A stretch of 64,000 bases of DNA from Lactobacillus sp. CBA3605 (lineage in GTDB: Bacteria; Bacillota; Bacilli; Lactobacillales; Lactobacillaceae), in assembly GCF_002970915.1 (NCBI RefSeq), contig NZ_CP027190.1, positions 1,922,001-1,986,000 of the forward strand, read 5' to 3'. The notes beneath the pieces are model-generated. The model saw nothing but the letters and a program-made list of their open reading frames with translations. It did not search any database and was not told where the DNA came from. Positions 28,480 to 40,841 of this stretch are shown piece by piece. The position numbers and the translations under genes are program-made. The first letter of the stretch is position 1; every line of letters begins with the position of its first letter.

Positions 28480-30483
28480 TTGATTGATCGTGTCGATAAT
28501 AATCAATTTGATTTGGTTTCTGAGTATCAACCTACTGGGGATCAACCTCAGGCCATTCAGCAATTAACGGCTGGCTTAAATGCGGGTGAAAAAGAACAGA
28601 TTCTGTTAGGTGCCACCGGGACTGGGAAAACTTTTACGATTTCAAATGTCATTGCGCAAGTTAATCGGCCAACCTTAATTTTATCGCATAACAAAACGTT
28701 AGCTGGTCAACTATACGGGGAATTTAAAAAGTTTTTCCCACACAATGCGGTCGAATATTTTGTCAGTTATTATGATTACTATCAACCAGAAGCCTACGTG
28801 CCTTCCAGTGACACTTATATTGAAAAAGACTCGGCCATTAATGACGAAATTGATAAGTTACGCCATTCGGCAACGAGTTCATTGTTGGAACGAAATGATG
28901 TGATTGTTGTCGCTTCGGTTTCCAGTATTTTTGGGTTAGGTGATCCGACTGAGTATAAGAATCATGTGGTTTCTTTACGAGTGGGCATGACTTTAGAGCG
29001 AGATGCGTTGTTACGTAAACTCGTGGATATTCAATTTGATCGTAATGATATTGATTTTCAACGGGGACGTTTCCGGGTTCATGGTGATATTGTTGAAATT
29101 TTTCCAGCTTCGCGTGATGATCACGCCTTGCGGGTTGAATTTTTTGGTGATGAAATTGACCGGATTCGAGAAATCGATGCGTTAACAGGTGAAGTGGTTG
29201 GTGATCGGGACCATGTTGCCATCTTCCCAGCGACGCATTTTATGACGAATGATGACATTATGGAACAAGCAATTGATGGCATTGATGCTGAATTGGCGGA
29301 CCGTTTAAAAACATTAACAGCGGATGGCAAGTTGTTGGAAGCCCAACGGTTAAAGCAACGGACGACCTACGATATTGAAATGTTACGTGAGATGGGTTAT
29401 ACCAACGGGATTGAAAATTATTCTCGGTTTATGGATGGCCGCCATCCCGGCGAGCCGCCATATACGCTATTAGATTTCTTTCCGAAAGACTTTTTAATGG
29501 TAGTTGATGAGTCCCATGTGACGATGCCACAAGTTCGTGGTATGTATAACGGTGACCGCTCACGTAAACAAATGTTAGTGGATTATGGTTTTCGGTTGCC
29601 AAGTGCGCTCGATAATCGGCCTTTAAAGTTGGCCGAAGTGGAACAACACGAAAATCAGGTCGTGTATATGTCAGCGACTCCTGGTCCTTACGAAATGGAT
29701 CGTACGAAGCATGTGGTCCAACAAATTATTCGACCAACCGGATTATTAGACCCTAAGATTGAAGTGCGGCCAATTATGGGACAGATTGATGACCTAGTTG
29801 GTGAAATTAATGCGCGGGTTGAACGTAATGAACGGGTCTTTGTCACGACCTTAACCAAGAAAATGTCCGAAGATTTAACGGATTATATGAAAGATTTAGG
29901 CATTAAAGTGCGTTACTTGCATAGTGATATCAAGACGTTGGAACGAACTAAGATTATTCGTGATTTACGGTTAGGTAAGTTTGATGTCTTAATTGGGATT
30001 AACCTATTGCGTGAAGGGATTGACGTTCCGGAAGTGTCATTAGTGGTTATTCTGGATGCCGATAAGGAAGGCTTTTTACGAAATGAACGCTCGTTAATTC
30101 AAACTATTGGCCGTGCTGCACGGAATGAACATGGCTCGGTCATTATGTACGCTGATAAGACCACCGTTTCCATGCAAGCGGCAATGGATGAAACTGCCCG
30201 GCGGCGGCAGATTCAAGAGCAGTATAATCATGATCATCACATTACACCGCACACGATTAAGAAATCAATCCCAGAGTTGATTGCCTCGACGAAAGCAACG
30301 ACTGATACCGGTAAAAAGGATGATTTCTTAGAAACAGATTTTGATGATATGACCCATGAACAACAACTCGATATGATTAGTAAGTTAGAGGAACAGATGA
30401 AGACGGCGGCTAAGAAGTTAGACTTTGAACAGGCTGCAACGTTACGCGATACTGTCATGGAATTAAAAGCGCAGATTAGCTAG
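28480..30483 (+). CDS. uvrB: Excinuclease ABC subunit B
   Basis: UvrB verifies DNA damage and loads UvrC in nucleotide excision repair. The 667-residue protein has Walker A GATGTGKT (about 45-52), the damage-probing beta-hairpin [12 protein letters not shown], helicase motifs DESH (in [11 protein letters not shown]) and GRAARN, and the C-terminal UVR domain (about 630-665). A TTG start at 28480 follows GAGGAGG. uvrA starts 12 bases after its stop, so the two form an operon behind the LexA-type box. Confidence 0.97.
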   Translation: MIDRVDNNQFDLVSEYQPTGDQPQAIQQLTAGLNAGEKEQILLGATGTGKTFTISNVIAQVNRPTLILSHNKTLAGQLYGEFKKFFPHNAVEYFVSYYDYYQPEAYVPSSDTYIEKDSAINDEIDKLRHSATSSLLERNDVIVVASVSSIFGLGDPTEYKNHVVSLRVGMTLERDALLRKLVDIQFDRNDIDFQRGRFRVHGDIVEIFPASRDDHALRVEFFGDEIDRIREIDALTGEVVGDRDHVAIFPATHFMTNDDIMEQAIDGIDAELADRLKTLTADGKLLEAQRLKQRTTYDIEMLREMGYTNGIENYSRFMDGRHPGEPPYTLLDFFPKDFLMVVDESHVTMPQVRGMYNGDRSRKQMLVDYGFRLPSALDNRPLKLAEVEQHENQVVYMSATPGPYEMDRTKHVVQQIIRPTGLLDPKIEVRPIMGQIDDLVGEINARVERNERVFVTTLTKKMSEDLTDYMKDLGIKVRYLHSDIKTLERTKIIRDLRLGKFDVLIGINLLREGIDVPEVSLVVILDADKEGFLRNERSLIQTIGRAARNEHGSVIMYADKTTVSMQAAMDETARRRQIQEQYNHDHHITPHTIKKSIPELIASTKATTDTGKKDDFLETDFDDMTHEQQLDMISKLEEQMKTAAKKLDFEQAATLRDTVMELKAQIS

Positions 30484-30495
30484 GAGGTCATTTTT

Positions 30496-33351
30496 TTGGC
30501 GAACGATAAGATTGTCATTCACGGGGCACGAGCCCATAATTTAAAAAATATTGATGTCACGATTCCGCGGAATAAATTAGTAGTCGTGACGGGACTATCC
30601 GGTTCCGGTAAGAGTTCGCTGGCATTTGACACATTGTATGCAGAAGGGCAACGACGCTATGTTGAAAGTCTGTCAGCGTATGCACGGCAATTCTTAGGGC
30701 AAATGCAAAAGCCGGATGTTGATTCAATTGATGGGTTAAGCCCTGCAATCTCAATTGATCAAAAGACGACGTCCAAGAATCCGCGCTCAACGGTCGGTAC
30801 GGTCACTGAAATTAACGATTATTTACGTTTGTTGTGGGCACGGGTTGGGCAACCAATCTGTCCGAATGATGGGACGTTAATTGCTAGTCAAACCGTTGAA
30901 CAAATGGTTGATCGGGTGCAAAAATTACCTGAACGGACTAAACTACAAATTCTATCACCAGTGGTGCGTCAAAAAAAAGGCGAACACAAAAAGATCTTTG
31001 AAAAGATCAAGCGTGAAGGTTTTGTGCGTGTCCGAGTTGATAATGAGGTTCATGATATCGGGGAAACCTTTGAACTGAATAAGAATCAACAACATACTAT
31101 TGAAATTGTGATTGACCGTATCGTGGTCAAGTCGGGTGAACGCTCACGGTTATTTGATTCGTTTGAAGCGGCGCTACGTTTAAGTGGGGGCTATGCGATT
31201 GCAGATGTCATCGGTGGCGACCCAATTCTGTTTTCTGAACACTATGCTTGCCCAGTCTGTGGGTTCACGGTGGGTGAACTTGAACCACGGTTGTTCTCCT
31301 TTAATGCGCCCCAGGGTGCTTGTCCTGATTGCGAAGGCTTAGGTGTTAAGCTTGAAGTTGATGAAGATTTAGTGGTTCCAGATAAAAGCCTGACATTAGC
31401 CGAAGGGGCTTTGGCACCTTGGAATCCGATTAGTTCACAATACTATCCCGAGATGTTAAAGCAAGCTTGTGAACAGTTGTCGATTCCGATGGATGTGCCA
31501 TACGAAGATTTAAGCAAAGCTGACCGTCAGACGGTCTTATTTGGTTCGGAAGGTCAACAATTCCACTTCCATTATCAAAATGATTTTGGCGGTGTGCGTG
31601 ATGTGGATGCTGTCTTTGAAGGGGTTATCAATAACGTCGATCGTCGTTACCGGGAAACCAGTAGTGACTTCACACGTGACGTAATGCGTAAATACATGAC
31701 AGAATTAACTTGCCAAACTTGCCATGGTTTCCGCTTGAATCGGAAAGCCTTAGCAGTTAAGGTCGGTGGTCAACATTTAGGCACCGTTTCAGCGGAAGCT
31801 ATCGGGGATGAACTCGACTTTTTTGCACAATTGAAGTTATCAGCGCAAGAATTAGTCATTGCGCAACCGATTCTAAAAGAAATTCGTGATCGGTTAACGT
31901 TCTTACAAAATGTGGGCTTATCTTATTTGACGTTAAGTCGTGCTGCTCGGACCTTATCTGGGGGCGAGGCCCAACGGATTCGCTTGGCTACTCAAATTGG
32001 ATCGAATCTATCAGGTGTGTTGTACATCTTGGATGAACCGTCGATTGGGTTACATCAGCGGGATAATGATCGGTTAATTAAGTCGTTAAAGAAAATGCGT
32101 GATTTAGGCAATACGCTAATCGTAGTTGAACATGATGAAGATACGATGCGAGCGGCGGATTACATTATTGATATTGGACCGGGCGCTGGTGAAAATGGTG
32201 GTGAAGTCATGGCCGCTGGGACGCCAAAACAAGTGGCCCGCTCCCGTAAATCATTAACGGGTCAATATCTAGCCGGCAAACGATTCATTCCAGTACCTGC
32301 GACGCGGCGGCCTGGTAATGGCAAAAAGATTCGAATTACTGGTGCGGCTGAAAATAATTTGAAGCAAATTGATGTGGACTTTCCCTTAGGTGAATTAGTC
32401 GTCGTAACCGGGGTTTCTGGATCAGGTAAGTCAACGCTGGTTAATGATATTTTGAAGCGTGCTTTAGCCCAAAAATTAAATCATAATTCAGAAAAGCCCG
32501 GGACCTATCACTCAATTAGTGGCGTCAAAAATATTGAACGCTTAGTTAATATTGACCAAAGTCCGATTGGCCGTACGCCACGGAGTAATCCAGCGACGTA
32601 TACTGGCGTCTTCGATAATATTCGGGATTTATTTGCACAAACTAATGAAGCTAAGCTTCGCGGGTATCAAAAGGGGCGCTTTAGTTTCAATATTAAGGGC
32701 GGCCGTTGCGAAGCTTGTCATGGTGACGGGATTCTAAAGATTGAAATGAACTTTTTACCCGATGTTTTTGTGCCGTGTGAAGTTTGTCATGGGCAGCAAT
32801 ATAATTCTGAAACTTTGGAAGTTGAATACAAAGGGAAAAACATTGCGGATATTTTAAAGATGACCGCTTCAGAAGCCGTTAAGTTTTTTGAACCGATTCC
32901 TAAAATTCGACGGAAATTGCAAACCTTAGTGGATGTTGGTCTCGGTTACGTTAAGTTAGGCCAACCAGCAACGACACTATCTGGTGGTGAGGCCCAACGG
33001 ATGAAGTTGGCATCAGAATTGCACAAACAACAATCTGGGAAGAATTTCTATATTTTGGATGAACCAACGACCGGATTGCATAGCGAAGATATTCGTCGAC
33101 TCATCGGCGTTTTGGAACGCTTGGTGGATGCCGGCAATACAGTTTTGATTATTGAACATAACTTAGATATTGTTAAGTCGGCGGATCACTTGATTGATTT
33201 AGGGCCAGAAGGTGGCGCGGGTGGTGGTCAAGTCTTGGCGACTGGGACCCCAGAAGCAATTGCCGCTGTGCCTGAAAGCTATACTGGTCAATACTTGAAG
33301 TCAGTCTTAGTGCGAGATGCTGCTCGACAGACAACTCCGGTAACCAAATAA
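30496..33351 (+). CDS. uvrA: Excinuclease ABC subunit A
   Basis: UvrA is the dimeric ABC-type damage sensor that hands DNA to UvrB. The 951-residue protein has two ABC modules with Walker [10 protein letters not shown] (about 31) and GVSGSGKST, and two LSGGEAQR signatures. Its zinc modules are CPVCG...CPDC in the first half and CEACHGDG...CEVC in the second. A TTG start at 30496 follows TAGGAGG, directly downstream of uvrB. The full length is conserved. Confidence 0.97.
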   Translation: MANDKIVIHGARAHNLKNIDVTIPRNKLVVVTGLSGSGKSSLAFDTLYAEGQRRYVESLSAYARQFLGQMQKPDVDSIDGLSPAISIDQKTTSKNPRSTVGTVTEINDYLRLLWARVGQPICPNDGTLIASQTVEQMVDRVQKLPERTKLQILSPVVRQKKGEHKKIFEKIKREGFVRVRVDNEVHDIGETFELNKNQQHTIEIVIDRIVVKSGERSRLFDSFEAALRLSGGYAIADVIGGDPILFSEHYACPVCGFTVGELEPRLFSFNAPQGACPDCEGLGVKLEVDEDLVVPDKSLTLAEGALAPWNPISSQYYPEMLKQACEQLSIPMDVPYEDLSKADRQTVLFGSEGQQFHFHYQNDFGGVRDVDAVFEGVINNVDRRYRETSSDFTRDVMRKYMTELTCQTCHGFRLNRKALAVKVGGQHLGTVSAEAIGDELDFFAQLKLSAQELVIAQPILKEIRDRLTFLQNVGLSYLTLSRAARTLSGGEAQRIRLATQIGSNLSGVLYILDEPSIGLHQRDNDRLIKSLKKMRDLGNTLIVVEHDEDTMRAADYIIDIGPGAGENGGEVMAAGTPKQVARSRKSLTGQYLAGKRFIPVPATRRPGNGKKIRITGAAENNLKQIDVDFPLGELVVVTGVSGSGKSTLVNDILKRALAQKLNHNSEKPGTYHSISGVKNIERLVNIDQSPIGRTPRSNPATYTGVFDNIRDLFAQTNEAKLRGYQKGRFSFNIKGGRCEACHGDGILKIEMNFLPDVFVPCEVCHGQQYNSETLEVEYKGKNIADILKMTASEAVKFFEPIPKIRRKLQTLVDVGLGYVKLGQPATTLSGGEAQRMKLASELHKQQSGKNFYILDEPTTGLHSEDIRRLIGVLERLVDAGNTVLIIEHNLDIVKSADHLIDLGPEGGAGGGQVLATGTPEAIAAVPESYTGQYLKSVLVRDAARQTTPVTK

Positions 33352-33410
33352 CCCAAGGTTTGTGGTACACTAACTATGTTATTAGAATTTAATTAGAGGA
33401 GTGTTTCAAA

Positions 33411-33887
33411 ATGGCTAAAGTAGAAAGTTTTGCATTAGATCATACGAAAGTTTTAGCACCCTACGTGCGTAAGATCACAGTTGAACATGGTGCCAAGGGT
33501 GATGCCATCACTAACTTTGATTTACGGTTAGTTCAACCCAATCAAACGGCGATTGATACCGCAGGGTTGCATACTATCGAACACATGTTAGCTGGGTTAT
33601 TGCGTGATCGGATGGACGGCGTCATTGATTGTTCACCATTTGGTTGCCGAACTGGGTTTCATTTGATTACTTGGGGCGAACACAGTACTGAAGAAGTGGC
33701 AAAAGCCTTAAAATCTTCCTTAGAATTTATTGCAGGCCCTGCCAAGTGGGAAGACGTTCAAGGCACAACGATTGATAGTTGTGGGAACTATAAAGATCAC
33801 TCACTATTTTCAGCTAAGGAATGGTCAAAGCTGATCTTATCACAAGGGATTTCTTCTGATCCATTTGTGCGTCAAGTGGTTGAATAG
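33411..33887 (+). CDS. luxS: S-ribosylhomocysteine lyase (AI-2 synthase)
   Basis: LuxS cleaves S-ribosylhomocysteine to homocysteine and the AI-2 precursor DPD, in the activated methyl cycle. The 158-residue protein has the zinc motif H54-x-x-E57-H58 in [10 protein letters not shown]79 lies in SPFGCRTGF, and C124 in [10 protein letters not shown] is the third zinc ligand. ATG follows AGAGGAG. It is monocistronic, with a terminator directly after, and has a TACACT -10 about 45 bp upstream of the start. Confidence 0.97.
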   Translation: MAKVESFALDHTKVLAPYVRKITVEHGAKGDAITNFDLRLVQPNQTAIDTAGLHTIEHMLAGLLRDRMDGVIDCSPFGCRTGFHLITWGEHSTEEVAKALKSSLEFIAGPAKWEDVQGTTIDSCGNYKDHSLFSAKEWSKLILSQGISSDPFVRQVVE

Positions 33888-33903
33888 ATTTAAAATTTAA
33901 TAT

Positions 33904-33944
33904 AAAAAAAGTTGTCATAGCCAGTCGGTTATGACAACTTTTTA
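33904..33944 (+). terminator. Intrinsic terminator after luxS
   Basis: The near-perfect 17-bp stem AAAAAGTTGTCATAGCC / GGTTATGACAACTTTTT has a four-base loop. The palindromic A/T flanks make it functional in either direction. Confidence 0.92.
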
Positions 33945-33976
33945 GTTTAAAATGAGAACGAAAATACATTAATTTA

Positions 33977-34074
33977 TGAATAAATGTATAAATAACCGTT
34001 TTTAAAGTGAATATTTCGTTTTACTTGAATATTTTATATAAATCATTGCATAAAGTTAAAATGGGTGGTACGAT
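33977..34074 (+). promoter_or_regulatory. argGH promoter with candidate ArgR sites
   Basis: TTGCAT (34046-34051), 17 bp and TACGAT (34069-34074) form a plausible promoter. Upstream lie ARG-box-like elements TGAATAAATGTATA (33977-33990), TGAATATTTC (34008-34017) and TGAATATTTTATA (34026-34038), each carrying the TGAATA half-site. ArgR control of argG is known in lactobacilli; these sites are inferred. Confidence 0.5.
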
Positions 34075-34119
34075 ACTGTCATTGAGAAGCGATGTTTAAA
34101 ATTATGGAGGTATAAATCA

Positions 34120-35358
34120 ATGGTCAAACAAAATGATAAAATTATTCTTGCTTATTCAGGTGGATTAGATACGTCGGTTGCCATTAGCTGGTTAAAAGAC
34201 AAAGGTTATGATGTCGTCGCTTGCTGTATTGATGTGGGTGAAGGCAAAGATATGGCAGCGATTAAAGCGAAGGCCTTACAATTAGGTGCCGTTTCGTCAT
34301 ACATGATCGATGCAAAGCAAGAATTTGCCGCCGAATATGCCTTAATTGCGTTACAAGGGCATACCTTGTACGAAGGTGAATATCCATTAGTTTCAGCCTT
34401 ATCACGACCATTGATTGCTAAAAAATTAGTAACCTTAGCAAAGCAAGAACACGCGGTTGCCATTGCGCATGGTTGTACAGGTAAAGGGAACGATCAAGTT
34501 CGTTTTGAAGTTGCCATCCATGCTTTAGCGCCAGATATCAAGATTGAAGCGCCGGTCAGAGATTGGCACTGGTCACGCGAAGAAGAAATTGACTATGCTA
34601 AAAAACACAACATTCCGGTGCCAATCAAATTAAACAGTCCTTACTCAATTGATGAAAACCTTTGGGGCCGGGCTAATGAATGTGGTATTTTGGAAGATCC
34701 TTGGGAAGGTGCGCCTGCTGATGCTTTTGATCGGACCAATGCATTAGCCGACACACCCGATACACCGACAACTTTAGAGATCACGTTTGAAGCTGGGGTA
34801 CCAGTCGCATTAGATGGTGAAACCTTAAATTTAGCTGATTTGATTGTTAAATTGGACAAAATTGCCGGTGAACATGGTATCGGCCGGATTGACCATATTG
34901 AAAATCGGTTAGTCGGGATTAAGTCACGGGAAGTCTATGAAGCCCCAGCTGCAACGGTTTTACTAAAGGCTCATAAAGATTTAGAAGATTTAACTTTTGA
35001 ACGTGAATTAGCTCATTTCAAACCTTTAATTGAACAAAAGTTAGCCGATACAATCTATAATGGCCTTTGGTTCTCACCATTAATGGATGCCATGTTGGCG
35101 TTCTTGAAGCAGACGCAGGCCGTTGTGAATGGTGTGGTCCGGGTTCAATTATTTAAAGGAAATGTCATCACTGAAGGCCGGAAATCACCAAACTCATTGT
35201 ATGATAAGAATTTAGCCACCTATACAGCGGCTGATGAATTTGATCAACAAGCGGCGGTTGGCTTTATCAAGCTTTGGGGACTACCAACGCAAGTTAATGC
35301 GCAGGTTCAAGCGAAGGCACAAGCTGATGCACAAGCGACGCAGGCACATGTCGAATGA
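34120..35358 (+). CDS. argG: Argininosuccinate synthase
   Basis: ArgG joins citrulline and aspartate with ATP to make argininosuccinate. The 412-residue protein has the N-type ATP pyrophosphatase P-loop AYSGGLDTS (about 11-19). It also has [14 protein letters not shown] and the substrate-binding segment [17 protein letters not shown]. The C-terminal about 20 residues are Ala/Gln-rich ([14 protein letters not shown]), a low-complexity tail beyond the usual end. The stop overlaps the argH start by four bases (ATGA), so the pair is coupled. Confidence 0.97.
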   Translation: MVKQNDKIILAYSGGLDTSVAISWLKDKGYDVVACCIDVGEGKDMAAIKAKALQLGAVSSYMIDAKQEFAAEYALIALQGHTLYEGEYPLVSALSRPLIAKKLVTLAKQEHAVAIAHGCTGKGNDQVRFEVAIHALAPDIKIEAPVRDWHWSREEEIDYAKKHNIPVPIKLNSPYSIDENLWGRANECGILEDPWEGAPADAFDRTNALADTPDTPTTLEITFEAGVPVALDGETLNLADLIVKLDKIAGEHGIGRIDHIENRLVGIKSREVYEAPAATVLLKAHKDLEDLTFERELAHFKPLIEQKLADTIYNGLWFSPLMDAMLAFLKQTQAVVNGVVRVQLFKGNVITEGRKSPNSLYDKNLATYTAADEFDQQAAVGFIKLWGLPTQVNAQVQAKAQADAQATQAHVE

Positions 35359-36761
35359 GTACGAAAAAATTATGGGGTGGCCGATTCACAGCAACCGGTG
35401 CCAAGTACGTAGATGAATTCGGTGCTTCGATTGGTTTTGATCAATTATTAGCTGCCGAAGATATTGCCGGTTCATTAGCGCACGTTAAGATGCTTAAAAA
35501 GACTGGTATTTTACCAGCCAATGAAGTTGATCAAATTGTCGCCGGGTTGGAAAAATTATCCGAACAGTTAGCGGCTGGTGAATTGACCTTTGATACGGTC
35601 AATGAAGATATTCACATGAATATTGAGGCATTATTGACGGCTGAAATCGGACCGGTAGCCGGTAAGTTGCATACGGCGCGATCGCGGAATGATCAGGTAG
35701 CGACTGACTTTCATTTGTATCTGAAACATCAGTTGCCACAAGTCTTGGATCGTTTACAAGCGTTAGAGACCGTGTTGGTTGATAAGGCTAGCGAAAATGT
35801 TGAAACGATTATGCCTGGTTATACGCATTTACAACATGCACAACCCATTTCTTATGCGCACTATTTATTGGCGTACTATCAAATGTTCAAGCGTGATATG
35901 GAACGATTTGAATTCAATCAGCAACATACTGATATTTCACCATTGGGCGCAGCGGCTTTGGCCGGGACGACCTTCCCAATTGATCGGGAGTATAGTGCCA
36001 AATTACTAGGGTTCAGTGCGGTTTACCATAATAGTTTGGATGCTGTTTCAGACCGGGATTTCGTGCTTGAATTTCTAAGTAATGCCGCCATTTTAATGAT
36101 GCATTTATCGCGGTTCTGTGAAGAACTAGTTGCTTGGAGTAGCTATGAATTTAAGTATATTAGTTTGAGCGATCAGTTTTCAACGGGGAGCTCCATCATG
36201 CCGCAAAAGAAAAATCCTGATATGGCGGAATTAATTCGCGGGAAATCTGGTCGAGTTTACGGAAACTTAATGAGTCTGTTGACCGTGATGAAGGCAATTC
36301 CGTTGGCTTATAACAAGGATTTGCAAGAGGATAAAGAGGGCGCTTTTGACACGGTGACTACTGTGTTGACCAGCTTGCACGTCTTTACGGGGATGCTGGC
36401 GACCTTAACTGTGAATGAGGACCGGATGGCAGAAGCGACGGTTAATGATTTTTCCAATGCGACGGAATTGGCGGACTATCTTGCTAATAAGGGTATTCCG
36501 TTTCGAGAAGCGCATGCGATTGTTGGCAAGTTAGTGTTAGATGGGTTGCAGAAACACCGGCCATTACAGGATATTCCATTAGCTGAATATCAACAGATTT
36601 CACCGTTGATTGAAGCGGATGTGTATCATGATTTGGATGCTAAAGTGGCTGTTGAACGACGGCATTCCTTGGGTGGGACGGGCTTTGACCAAATCAAGCT
36701 TGAGTTAGCACGTGCTCGGACCCAGTTGGCAGCGTATCAATCAGCAACAAACCAAGATTAG
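35355..36761 (+). CDS. argH: Argininosuccinate lyase
   Basis: ArgH splits argininosuccinate into arginine and fumarate. The 468-residue protein belongs to the fumarase/aspartase superfamily, with the catalytic loop signature [12 protein letters not shown]. The T-H-L-Q-H-A-Q-P segment carries the catalytic His, and a Ser-rich C1 region is also present. ATG at 35355 overlaps the argG stop. The operon ends in a terminator; no other arg genes are present here. Confidence 0.97.
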   Translation: MSTKKLWGGRFTATGAKYVDEFGASIGFDQLLAAEDIAGSLAHVKMLKKTGILPANEVDQIVAGLEKLSEQLAAGELTFDTVNEDIHMNIEALLTAEIGPVAGKLHTARSRNDQVATDFHLYLKHQLPQVLDRLQALETVLVDKASENVETIMPGYTHLQHAQPISYAHYLLAYYQMFKRDMERFEFNQQHTDISPLGAAALAGTTFPIDREYSAKLLGFSAVYHNSLDAVSDRDFVLEFLSNAAILMMHLSRFCEELVAWSSYEFKYISLSDQFSTGSSIMPQKKNPDMAELIRGKSGRVYGNLMSLLTVMKAIPLAYNKDLQEDKEGAFDTVTTVLTSLHVFTGMLATLTVNEDRMAEATVNDFSNATELADYLANKGIPFREAHAIVGKLVLDGLQKHRPLQDIPLAEYQQISPLIEADVYHDLDAKVAVERRHSLGGTGFDQIKLELARARTQLAAYQSATNQD

Positions 36762-36781
36762 CAGGTCAGTTGATTATTAGT

Positions 36782-36816
36782 GTGGAGTTTGGGCAAAAGC
36801 CCAGACTCCTCTTTTG
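36782..36816 (+). terminator. Intrinsic terminator after argH
   Basis: The stem GTGGAGTTTGGGC / GCCCAGACTCCTC has wobble pairs, an AAAA loop and trailing T. Confidence 0.88.
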
Positions 36817-36898
36817 TTTTCCAAGCCTGTTATTGCTTAATTAGTTGTCACAATTAACTTAAACCGGTATATTGAGAGTATTAAAAGGAGGTTATCAA

Positions 36899-37228
36899 AT
36901 GACAAAAATTTTAGTGACGACCACGGAACAAGTTCCCGGCCAAACTTATGAAATTATTGGTGAAGTTTTTGGAGTCACAACGCAGTCTAAGAATCTTTTC
37001 CGCGATATTGGGGCATCACTTAAGAATGTGGTTGGTGGCGAAGTCAAAGATTATACCAAAATGTTAAATGAAGCGCGTACTATGTCGGTAGAACGATTAC
37101 GGACTAATGCAACGGCGCTAGGTGCGGATGCCGTCGTGATGATGCGATTTGACTCCGGGTCAATTGGCACCGATATTCAATCAGTTGTCGCATATGGCAC
37201 GGCTGTAAAATTTACCACCACGGTCTAA
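36899..37228 (+). CDS. YbjQ/UPF0145 family protein
   Basis: The 109-residue protein is of the UPF0145 (YbjQ) family, also called heavy-metal-binding domain proteins. The core motifs are visible: GEVFG near residue 22, an [14 protein letters not shown] stretch, and A-x-x-LGADAVV. Members form pentameric rings; the cellular role is unknown. ATG at 36899 follows AAAGGAGG; the earlier TTG reading at 36872 overlaps the promoter side and is rejected. It stands alone between two terminators or promoters. Confidence 0.85.
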   Translation: MTKILVTTTEQVPGQTYEIIGEVFGVTTQSKNLFRDIGASLKNVVGGEVKDYTKMLNEARTMSVERLRTNATALGADAVVMMRFDSGSIGTDIQSVVAYGTAVKFTTTV

Positions 37229-37258
37229 GTTAGGGTTTATTTAAGGTTGTTAGAACAA

Positions 37259-37287
37259 TTGGAAACTCTTTCATGAACTGGTATGAT
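37259..37287 (+). promoter_or_regulatory. Promoter of DUF308 gene
   Basis: TTGGAA (37259-37264), 17 bp and TATGAT (37282-37287) with an extended -10 TG. Confidence 0.6.
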
Positions 37288-37313
37288 AGAATCAAAGAGA
37301 ATTGGAGATGTTA

Positions 37314-37856
37314 TTGCGTATGTTTAATGATCATCGTTGGGGCTTTGACTGGAGCGAATTCATGACTGGAATCGTGTTCTTCATTGCTGCCTATTTTGTT
37401 ATGAAACAACCTAAGGCTGCGTTATTAAGCCTGGTATTCTTATTTGCCATTGCGGCAATCATTAGTGGGATTACGACGATTGCTGGTTATACGAAGCTAC
37501 GTCGCGAAACGGGGTTACGAGCTAACTTCGCCTTGGTTTTTGCGATTATTGATATTTTGGTGGGCCTGCTATTCTTATTCCATGCGCCTAGTGGTATTTT
37601 GGTCTTAGGGTATGTCTTTGCGTTCTGGTTCTTAATTGATTCAATTGAACGTTTGACGGTGGTTTCACATTTAAAAGTCTTTGGTATGGGATATTACGTC
37701 TTATCATTGATTTTGGATATTGCCAGCTTAGCATTAGGGATCTTGTTAATCTTTAATCCGATGATTGCAATTATCTCATTTAATATTTTGGTGAGTGTTT
37801 ACTTTACGATTTTCGGGATCAATGCGATTTTAATCGCATTTGCTCGGCGAAATTAA
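37314..37856 (+). CDS. DUF308 (HdeD-like) membrane protein
   Basis: This is a small polytopic protein of about 180 residues with six predicted membrane helices. It shows the repeated DUF308 pattern seen in HdeD-like proteins (three-helix units with LVFAIIDILVGLLFLF and LILDIASLALGILLIFNP). The function is unknown; in enterobacteria HdeD is linked to acid stress. A TTG at 37314 is six bases after GGAG; the ATG at 37320 is the alternative. A terminator follows. Confidence 0.75.
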   Translation: MRMFNDHRWGFDWSEFMTGIVFFIAAYFVMKQPKAALLSLVFLFAIAAIISGITTIAGYTKLRRETGLRANFALVFAIIDILVGLLFLFHAPSGILVLGYVFAFWFLIDSIERLTVVSHLKVFGMGYYVLSLILDIASLALGILLIFNPMIAIISFNILVSVYFTIFGINAILIAFARRN

Positions 37857-37877
37857 AAGGTACCTAGAGTTGAAAAT

Positions 37878-37912
37878 GAGGGGCTAGGGCCAATGGCGTT
37901 AGCCCCTTTATT
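37878..37912 (+). terminator. Intrinsic terminator after DUF308 gene
   Basis: The stem AGGGGCTA / TAGCCCCT has a 14-base loop and is followed by TTATT. Confidence 0.75.
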
Positions 37913-37993
37913 GCGAGCAAAACGGGGTCGTTACTAGAAATGACACACCCGGTATGCTATACTACCAACAACATCGATCAAAGGAGCAACGTT

Positions 37994-38878
37994 ATGGCAG
38001 AATCTTTACAATTAGTAATTATCTCTGGAATGAGTGGTGCTGGTAAGACAGTCGCTGTTCAAAGCTTTGAAGATCTCGGCTATTTTTGTATTGATAATAT
38101 GCCGCCAGCTTTGTTACCAAAATTTTCTGAATTGGTTGAAGAATCCGGTAAAATTAACAAAGTCGCTTTGGTGATTGATTTACGATCACGGGCGTTTTAT
38201 GACGAGATTATTGATATGTTAGCTAATTTGGATAATACCGACTTCGTGTCGACCAAAATTATCTTTTTGGATGCGTCCAATGAGGAATTAGTTTCACGCT
38301 ATAAAGAAACGCGGCGGGCTCATCCATTAGCCATGGAAGGTCGAATTATGGATGGTGTGTATAAGGAACGAGACTTACTAGCACCGCTAAAAGATCGAGC
38401 GTCTTACGTGATTGATACGACCACGTTAACCCCACGCGAACTGCGTGAATCAATTTTTGATAAATTTGAAACAAATGCTGATGAAACCTTTCACGTCGAA
38501 ATGGTCTCCTTTGGCTTTAAATACGGCTTACCGATTGATGCTGATATCGTTATGGATGTTCGTTTTTTACCCAATCCGTATTACATTCCAGCCTTAAAGG
38601 GCCAAACTGGGCTAGATCAGCCAGTCTATGATTATGTGATGGAACAGCCGGCGACTGAGGCTTTTTATCAACAGTTTTTAGGCATGCTGGAAAGTATCAT
38701 GCCAGGTTATGAAGCGGAAGGCAAGACCAGCTTGACTATCGCAATTGGGTGTACTGGTGGACAGCATCGCTCGGTGGCGCTTACTAAGCGTATCGGGGCG
38801 GCTTTAGCGAAAAGCTATAAGGTGCACATTAGCCACCGCGATATCGAAAAACGGAAGGAAACAGTTAATCGCTCATGA
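37994..38878 (+). CDS. rapZ: RNase adapter protein RapZ (YvcJ), nucleotide-binding
   Basis: The 294-residue protein is of the RapZ/YvcJ family. Walker A is GMSGAGKT (about 11-18), a Walker B-like region lies near 95, and the conserved C-terminal domain carries [12 protein letters not shown]. In Firmicutes YvcJ is a GTP/ATP-binding protein linked to competence and to UDP-sugar sensing. In E. coli RapZ targets a small RNA. ATG at 37994 follows AAAGGAGC; a TGCTATACT extended -10 lies at 37955-37963. It is the first gene of the conserved yvcJ-yvcK-whiA cluster, overlapping the next by four bases. Confidence 0.93.
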   Translation: MAESLQLVIISGMSGAGKTVAVQSFEDLGYFCIDNMPPALLPKFSELVEESGKINKVALVIDLRSRAFYDEIIDMLANLDNTDFVSTKIIFLDASNEELVSRYKETRRAHPLAMEGRIMDGVYKERDLLAPLKDRASYVIDTTTLTPRELRESIFDKFETNADETFHVEMVSFGFKYGLPIDADIVMDVRFLPNPYYIPALKGQTGLDQPVYDYVMEQPATEAFYQQFLGMLESIMPGYEAEGKTSLTIAIGCTGGQHRSVALTKRIGAALAKSYKVHISHRDIEKRKETVNRS

Positions 38879-39876
38879 GAAAATATACGTTTAAGACTCA
38901 GCGACCAAAGATCGTCGTGATTGGTGGGGGAACTGGGTTGCCAGTTGTCCTCAATGGGTTGCGCAAGCAAGCGGTTGACATCACGGCGGTTGTCACAGTG
39001 GCTGATGATGGGGGTTCGTCTGGCATTATTCGCAATTATGTTAACGTCGTGCCACCAGGTGATATTCGCAATGTCATGGTGGCATTATCTAGCTTACCCC
39101 ATTTATATAAAGATATTTTTCAGTACCGGTTCCAAGGTGACGACCAATTTTTTGCGGGCCATGCCATTGGAAATTTAATTATTGCCGCTTTAACCGAGAT
39201 GAAATCCGGGGTCTTTGATGCGGTTCAAGAATTATCCAGCATGATGCAAGTTGAGGGCCATGTCTATCCAGCGGCCAACGAAGCTTTGACGTTGCATGGT
39301 AAGTTTAAGGATGGGTCTGAACTTGTTGGTGAAGCTGAGATAACGGCTGCACATAAGTCGTTAGACCGCGTGTGGGTGACCGATAAAGACGGGCAACGTC
39401 CCGCGGCGGTTCAGCCAGTCATTGATGCCATCATGGCTGCAGATCAGATTGTATTGGGTCCTGGGAGCTTGTTTACGAGTATCCTGCCAAATTTAACCAT
39501 TGATAATATCGGCCGGGCTGTATGTGAATCAGATGCTGAGGTCGTCTATATTTGTAATATTATGACCCAAAAGGGCGAAACGGATGACTTTTCAGATGCT
39601 GACCATGTCCGTGTTTTGAATCGACATTTAGGTGAAGCTTTTATTAATACAGTGTTAGTTAATACGGAAAAAGTACCGGATGACTATATGGATTTTCACA
39701 AATTCAACGAGGTTTCACGGCAAGTAAGCCATGATTTTCGGGGGCTCCGAGATCAAGGATGTAAAGTGATTTCGTCGAACTTTTTACAATTGCGTGATAA
39801 TGGGGCCTTTCATGATGGTGATCAAGTTGTCACGGAACTGATGAACTTAGTCGGTCATTCCGACATTTTAAGGTAG
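38875..39876 (+). CDS. YvcK/CofD-like gluconeogenesis factor
   Basis: The 333-residue protein is of the YvcK family. The UDP-sugar-binding nucleotide fold starts with [16 protein letters not shown], followed by [10 protein letters not shown] and [10 protein letters not shown] motifs. YvcK is needed for growth on gluconeogenic carbon and for cell shape in Bacillus, where it binds UDP-GlcNAc. Start ATG overlaps the rapZ stop (ATGA) and a strong AGGTAGGAGG for whiA follows its stop. Confidence 0.93.
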   Translation: MRKYTFKTQRPKIVVIGGGTGLPVVLNGLRKQAVDITAVVTVADDGGSSGIIRNYVNVVPPGDIRNVMVALSSLPHLYKDIFQYRFQGDDQFFAGHAIGNLIIAALTEMKSGVFDAVQELSSMMQVEGHVYPAANEALTLHGKFKDGSELVGEAEITAAHKSLDRVWVTDKDGQRPAAVQPVIDAIMAADQIVLGPGSLFTSILPNLTIDNIGRAVCESDAEVVYICNIMTQKGETDDFSDADHVRVLNRHLGEAFINTVLVNTEKVPDDYMDFHKFNEVSRQVSHDFRGLRDQGCKVISSNFLQLRDNGAFHDGDQVVTELMNLVGHSDILR

Positions 39877-39887
39877 GAGGTAGCCAG

Positions 39888-40820
39888 ATGTCATACGCCA
39901 GTGAAGTTAAAAAAGAACTAACTAACCTCGCTGTCCATCGCGAGAATGCGAAAGCTGAATTAATGGCCTTGATTCGAATGAATGGGACGATTACTTTAGC
40001 ACATCATCATTTAATATTGAACATTCAGACGGAAAACCCGGCCATTGCGCGGCGTATCTATCGGTTATTAAAACAATTTTATGACGTCGCCAGTGAATTA
40101 ATTGTGCGCCGTAAAATGAAATTAAATAAAAATAACTTGTATATCGTTCGTTTGCAGACTGGGACTGAAATGGTCTTAGCTGATTTGGGTATTTTTAAGG
40201 ATTATCAAATTGTGGAAGTTGTGCCGACTGAAGTCTTAACCGATGATGCGGCGGTGCGTTCCTATTTGCGTGGCGCTTTTTTAGCCGGTGGTTCGGTGAA
40301 TAATCCTGAAACGTCACGTTATCATTTAGAAATCTATTCCCTGTATGAAGAACATAATTTGATGATTTCACAAATGATGAATCAATACGGTATGAACTCG
40401 CGAACGACGGATCGTCGTGGCGGCTTTATTACGTATATCAAGGAGGCCGAAAAAATTGCGGACTTTTTATCGTTAATTGGGGCCACGAATGGCATGTTGA
40501 AGTTTGAAGATGTGCGAATCATGCGAGATATGCGTAACTCGGTTAATCGATTGGTTAACTGTGAGAATGCGAATATGGATAAGGTTGCGAATGCATCCAG
40601 TAAGCAGATTGAAAATATTTTATTGATTGATGATACGGTTGGCTTGAAGCAATTGCCACCGAAATTACAAGAAGTTGCGGTAACACGGTTAGCGCATCGT
40701 GAAGTGAGCCTCAAAGAATTGGGGACCTTAGTGCCCGGTGGCCCGATTTCAAAATCAGGGATTAATCATCGTTTACGTAAGATTAACCAGTTTGCTGAAC
40801 AATTGCAAAAAGAAGCTTAA
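39888..40820 (+). CDS. whiA: WhiA sporulation/division regulator homologue
   Basis: The 310-residue WhiA has an N-terminal LAGLIDADG-like fold (about 1-220, with [15 protein letters not shown]) and a C-terminal helix-turn-helix (about 225-305, ending [13 protein letters not shown]). It is a DNA-binding protein linked to cell division and chromosome segregation in Firmicutes and to sporulation in Streptomyces. It ends the rapZ-yvcK-whiA operon and is followed by a perfect palindromic terminator. Confidence 0.94.
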   Translation: MSYASEVKKELTNLAVHRENAKAELMALIRMNGTITLAHHHLILNIQTENPAIARRIYRLLKQFYDVASELIVRRKMKLNKNNLYIVRLQTGTEMVLADLGIFKDYQIVEVVPTEVLTDDAAVRSYLRGAFLAGGSVNNPETSRYHLEIYSLYEEHNLMISQMMNQYGMNSRTTDRRGGFITYIKEAEKIADFLSLIGATNGMLKFEDVRIMRDMRNSVNRLVNCENANMDKVANASSKQIENILLIDDTVGLKQLPPKLQEVAVTRLAHREVSLKELGTLVPGGPISKSGINHRLRKINQFAEQLQKEA

Positions 40821-40841
40821 TCAAAAACGAGTGGACAACAC

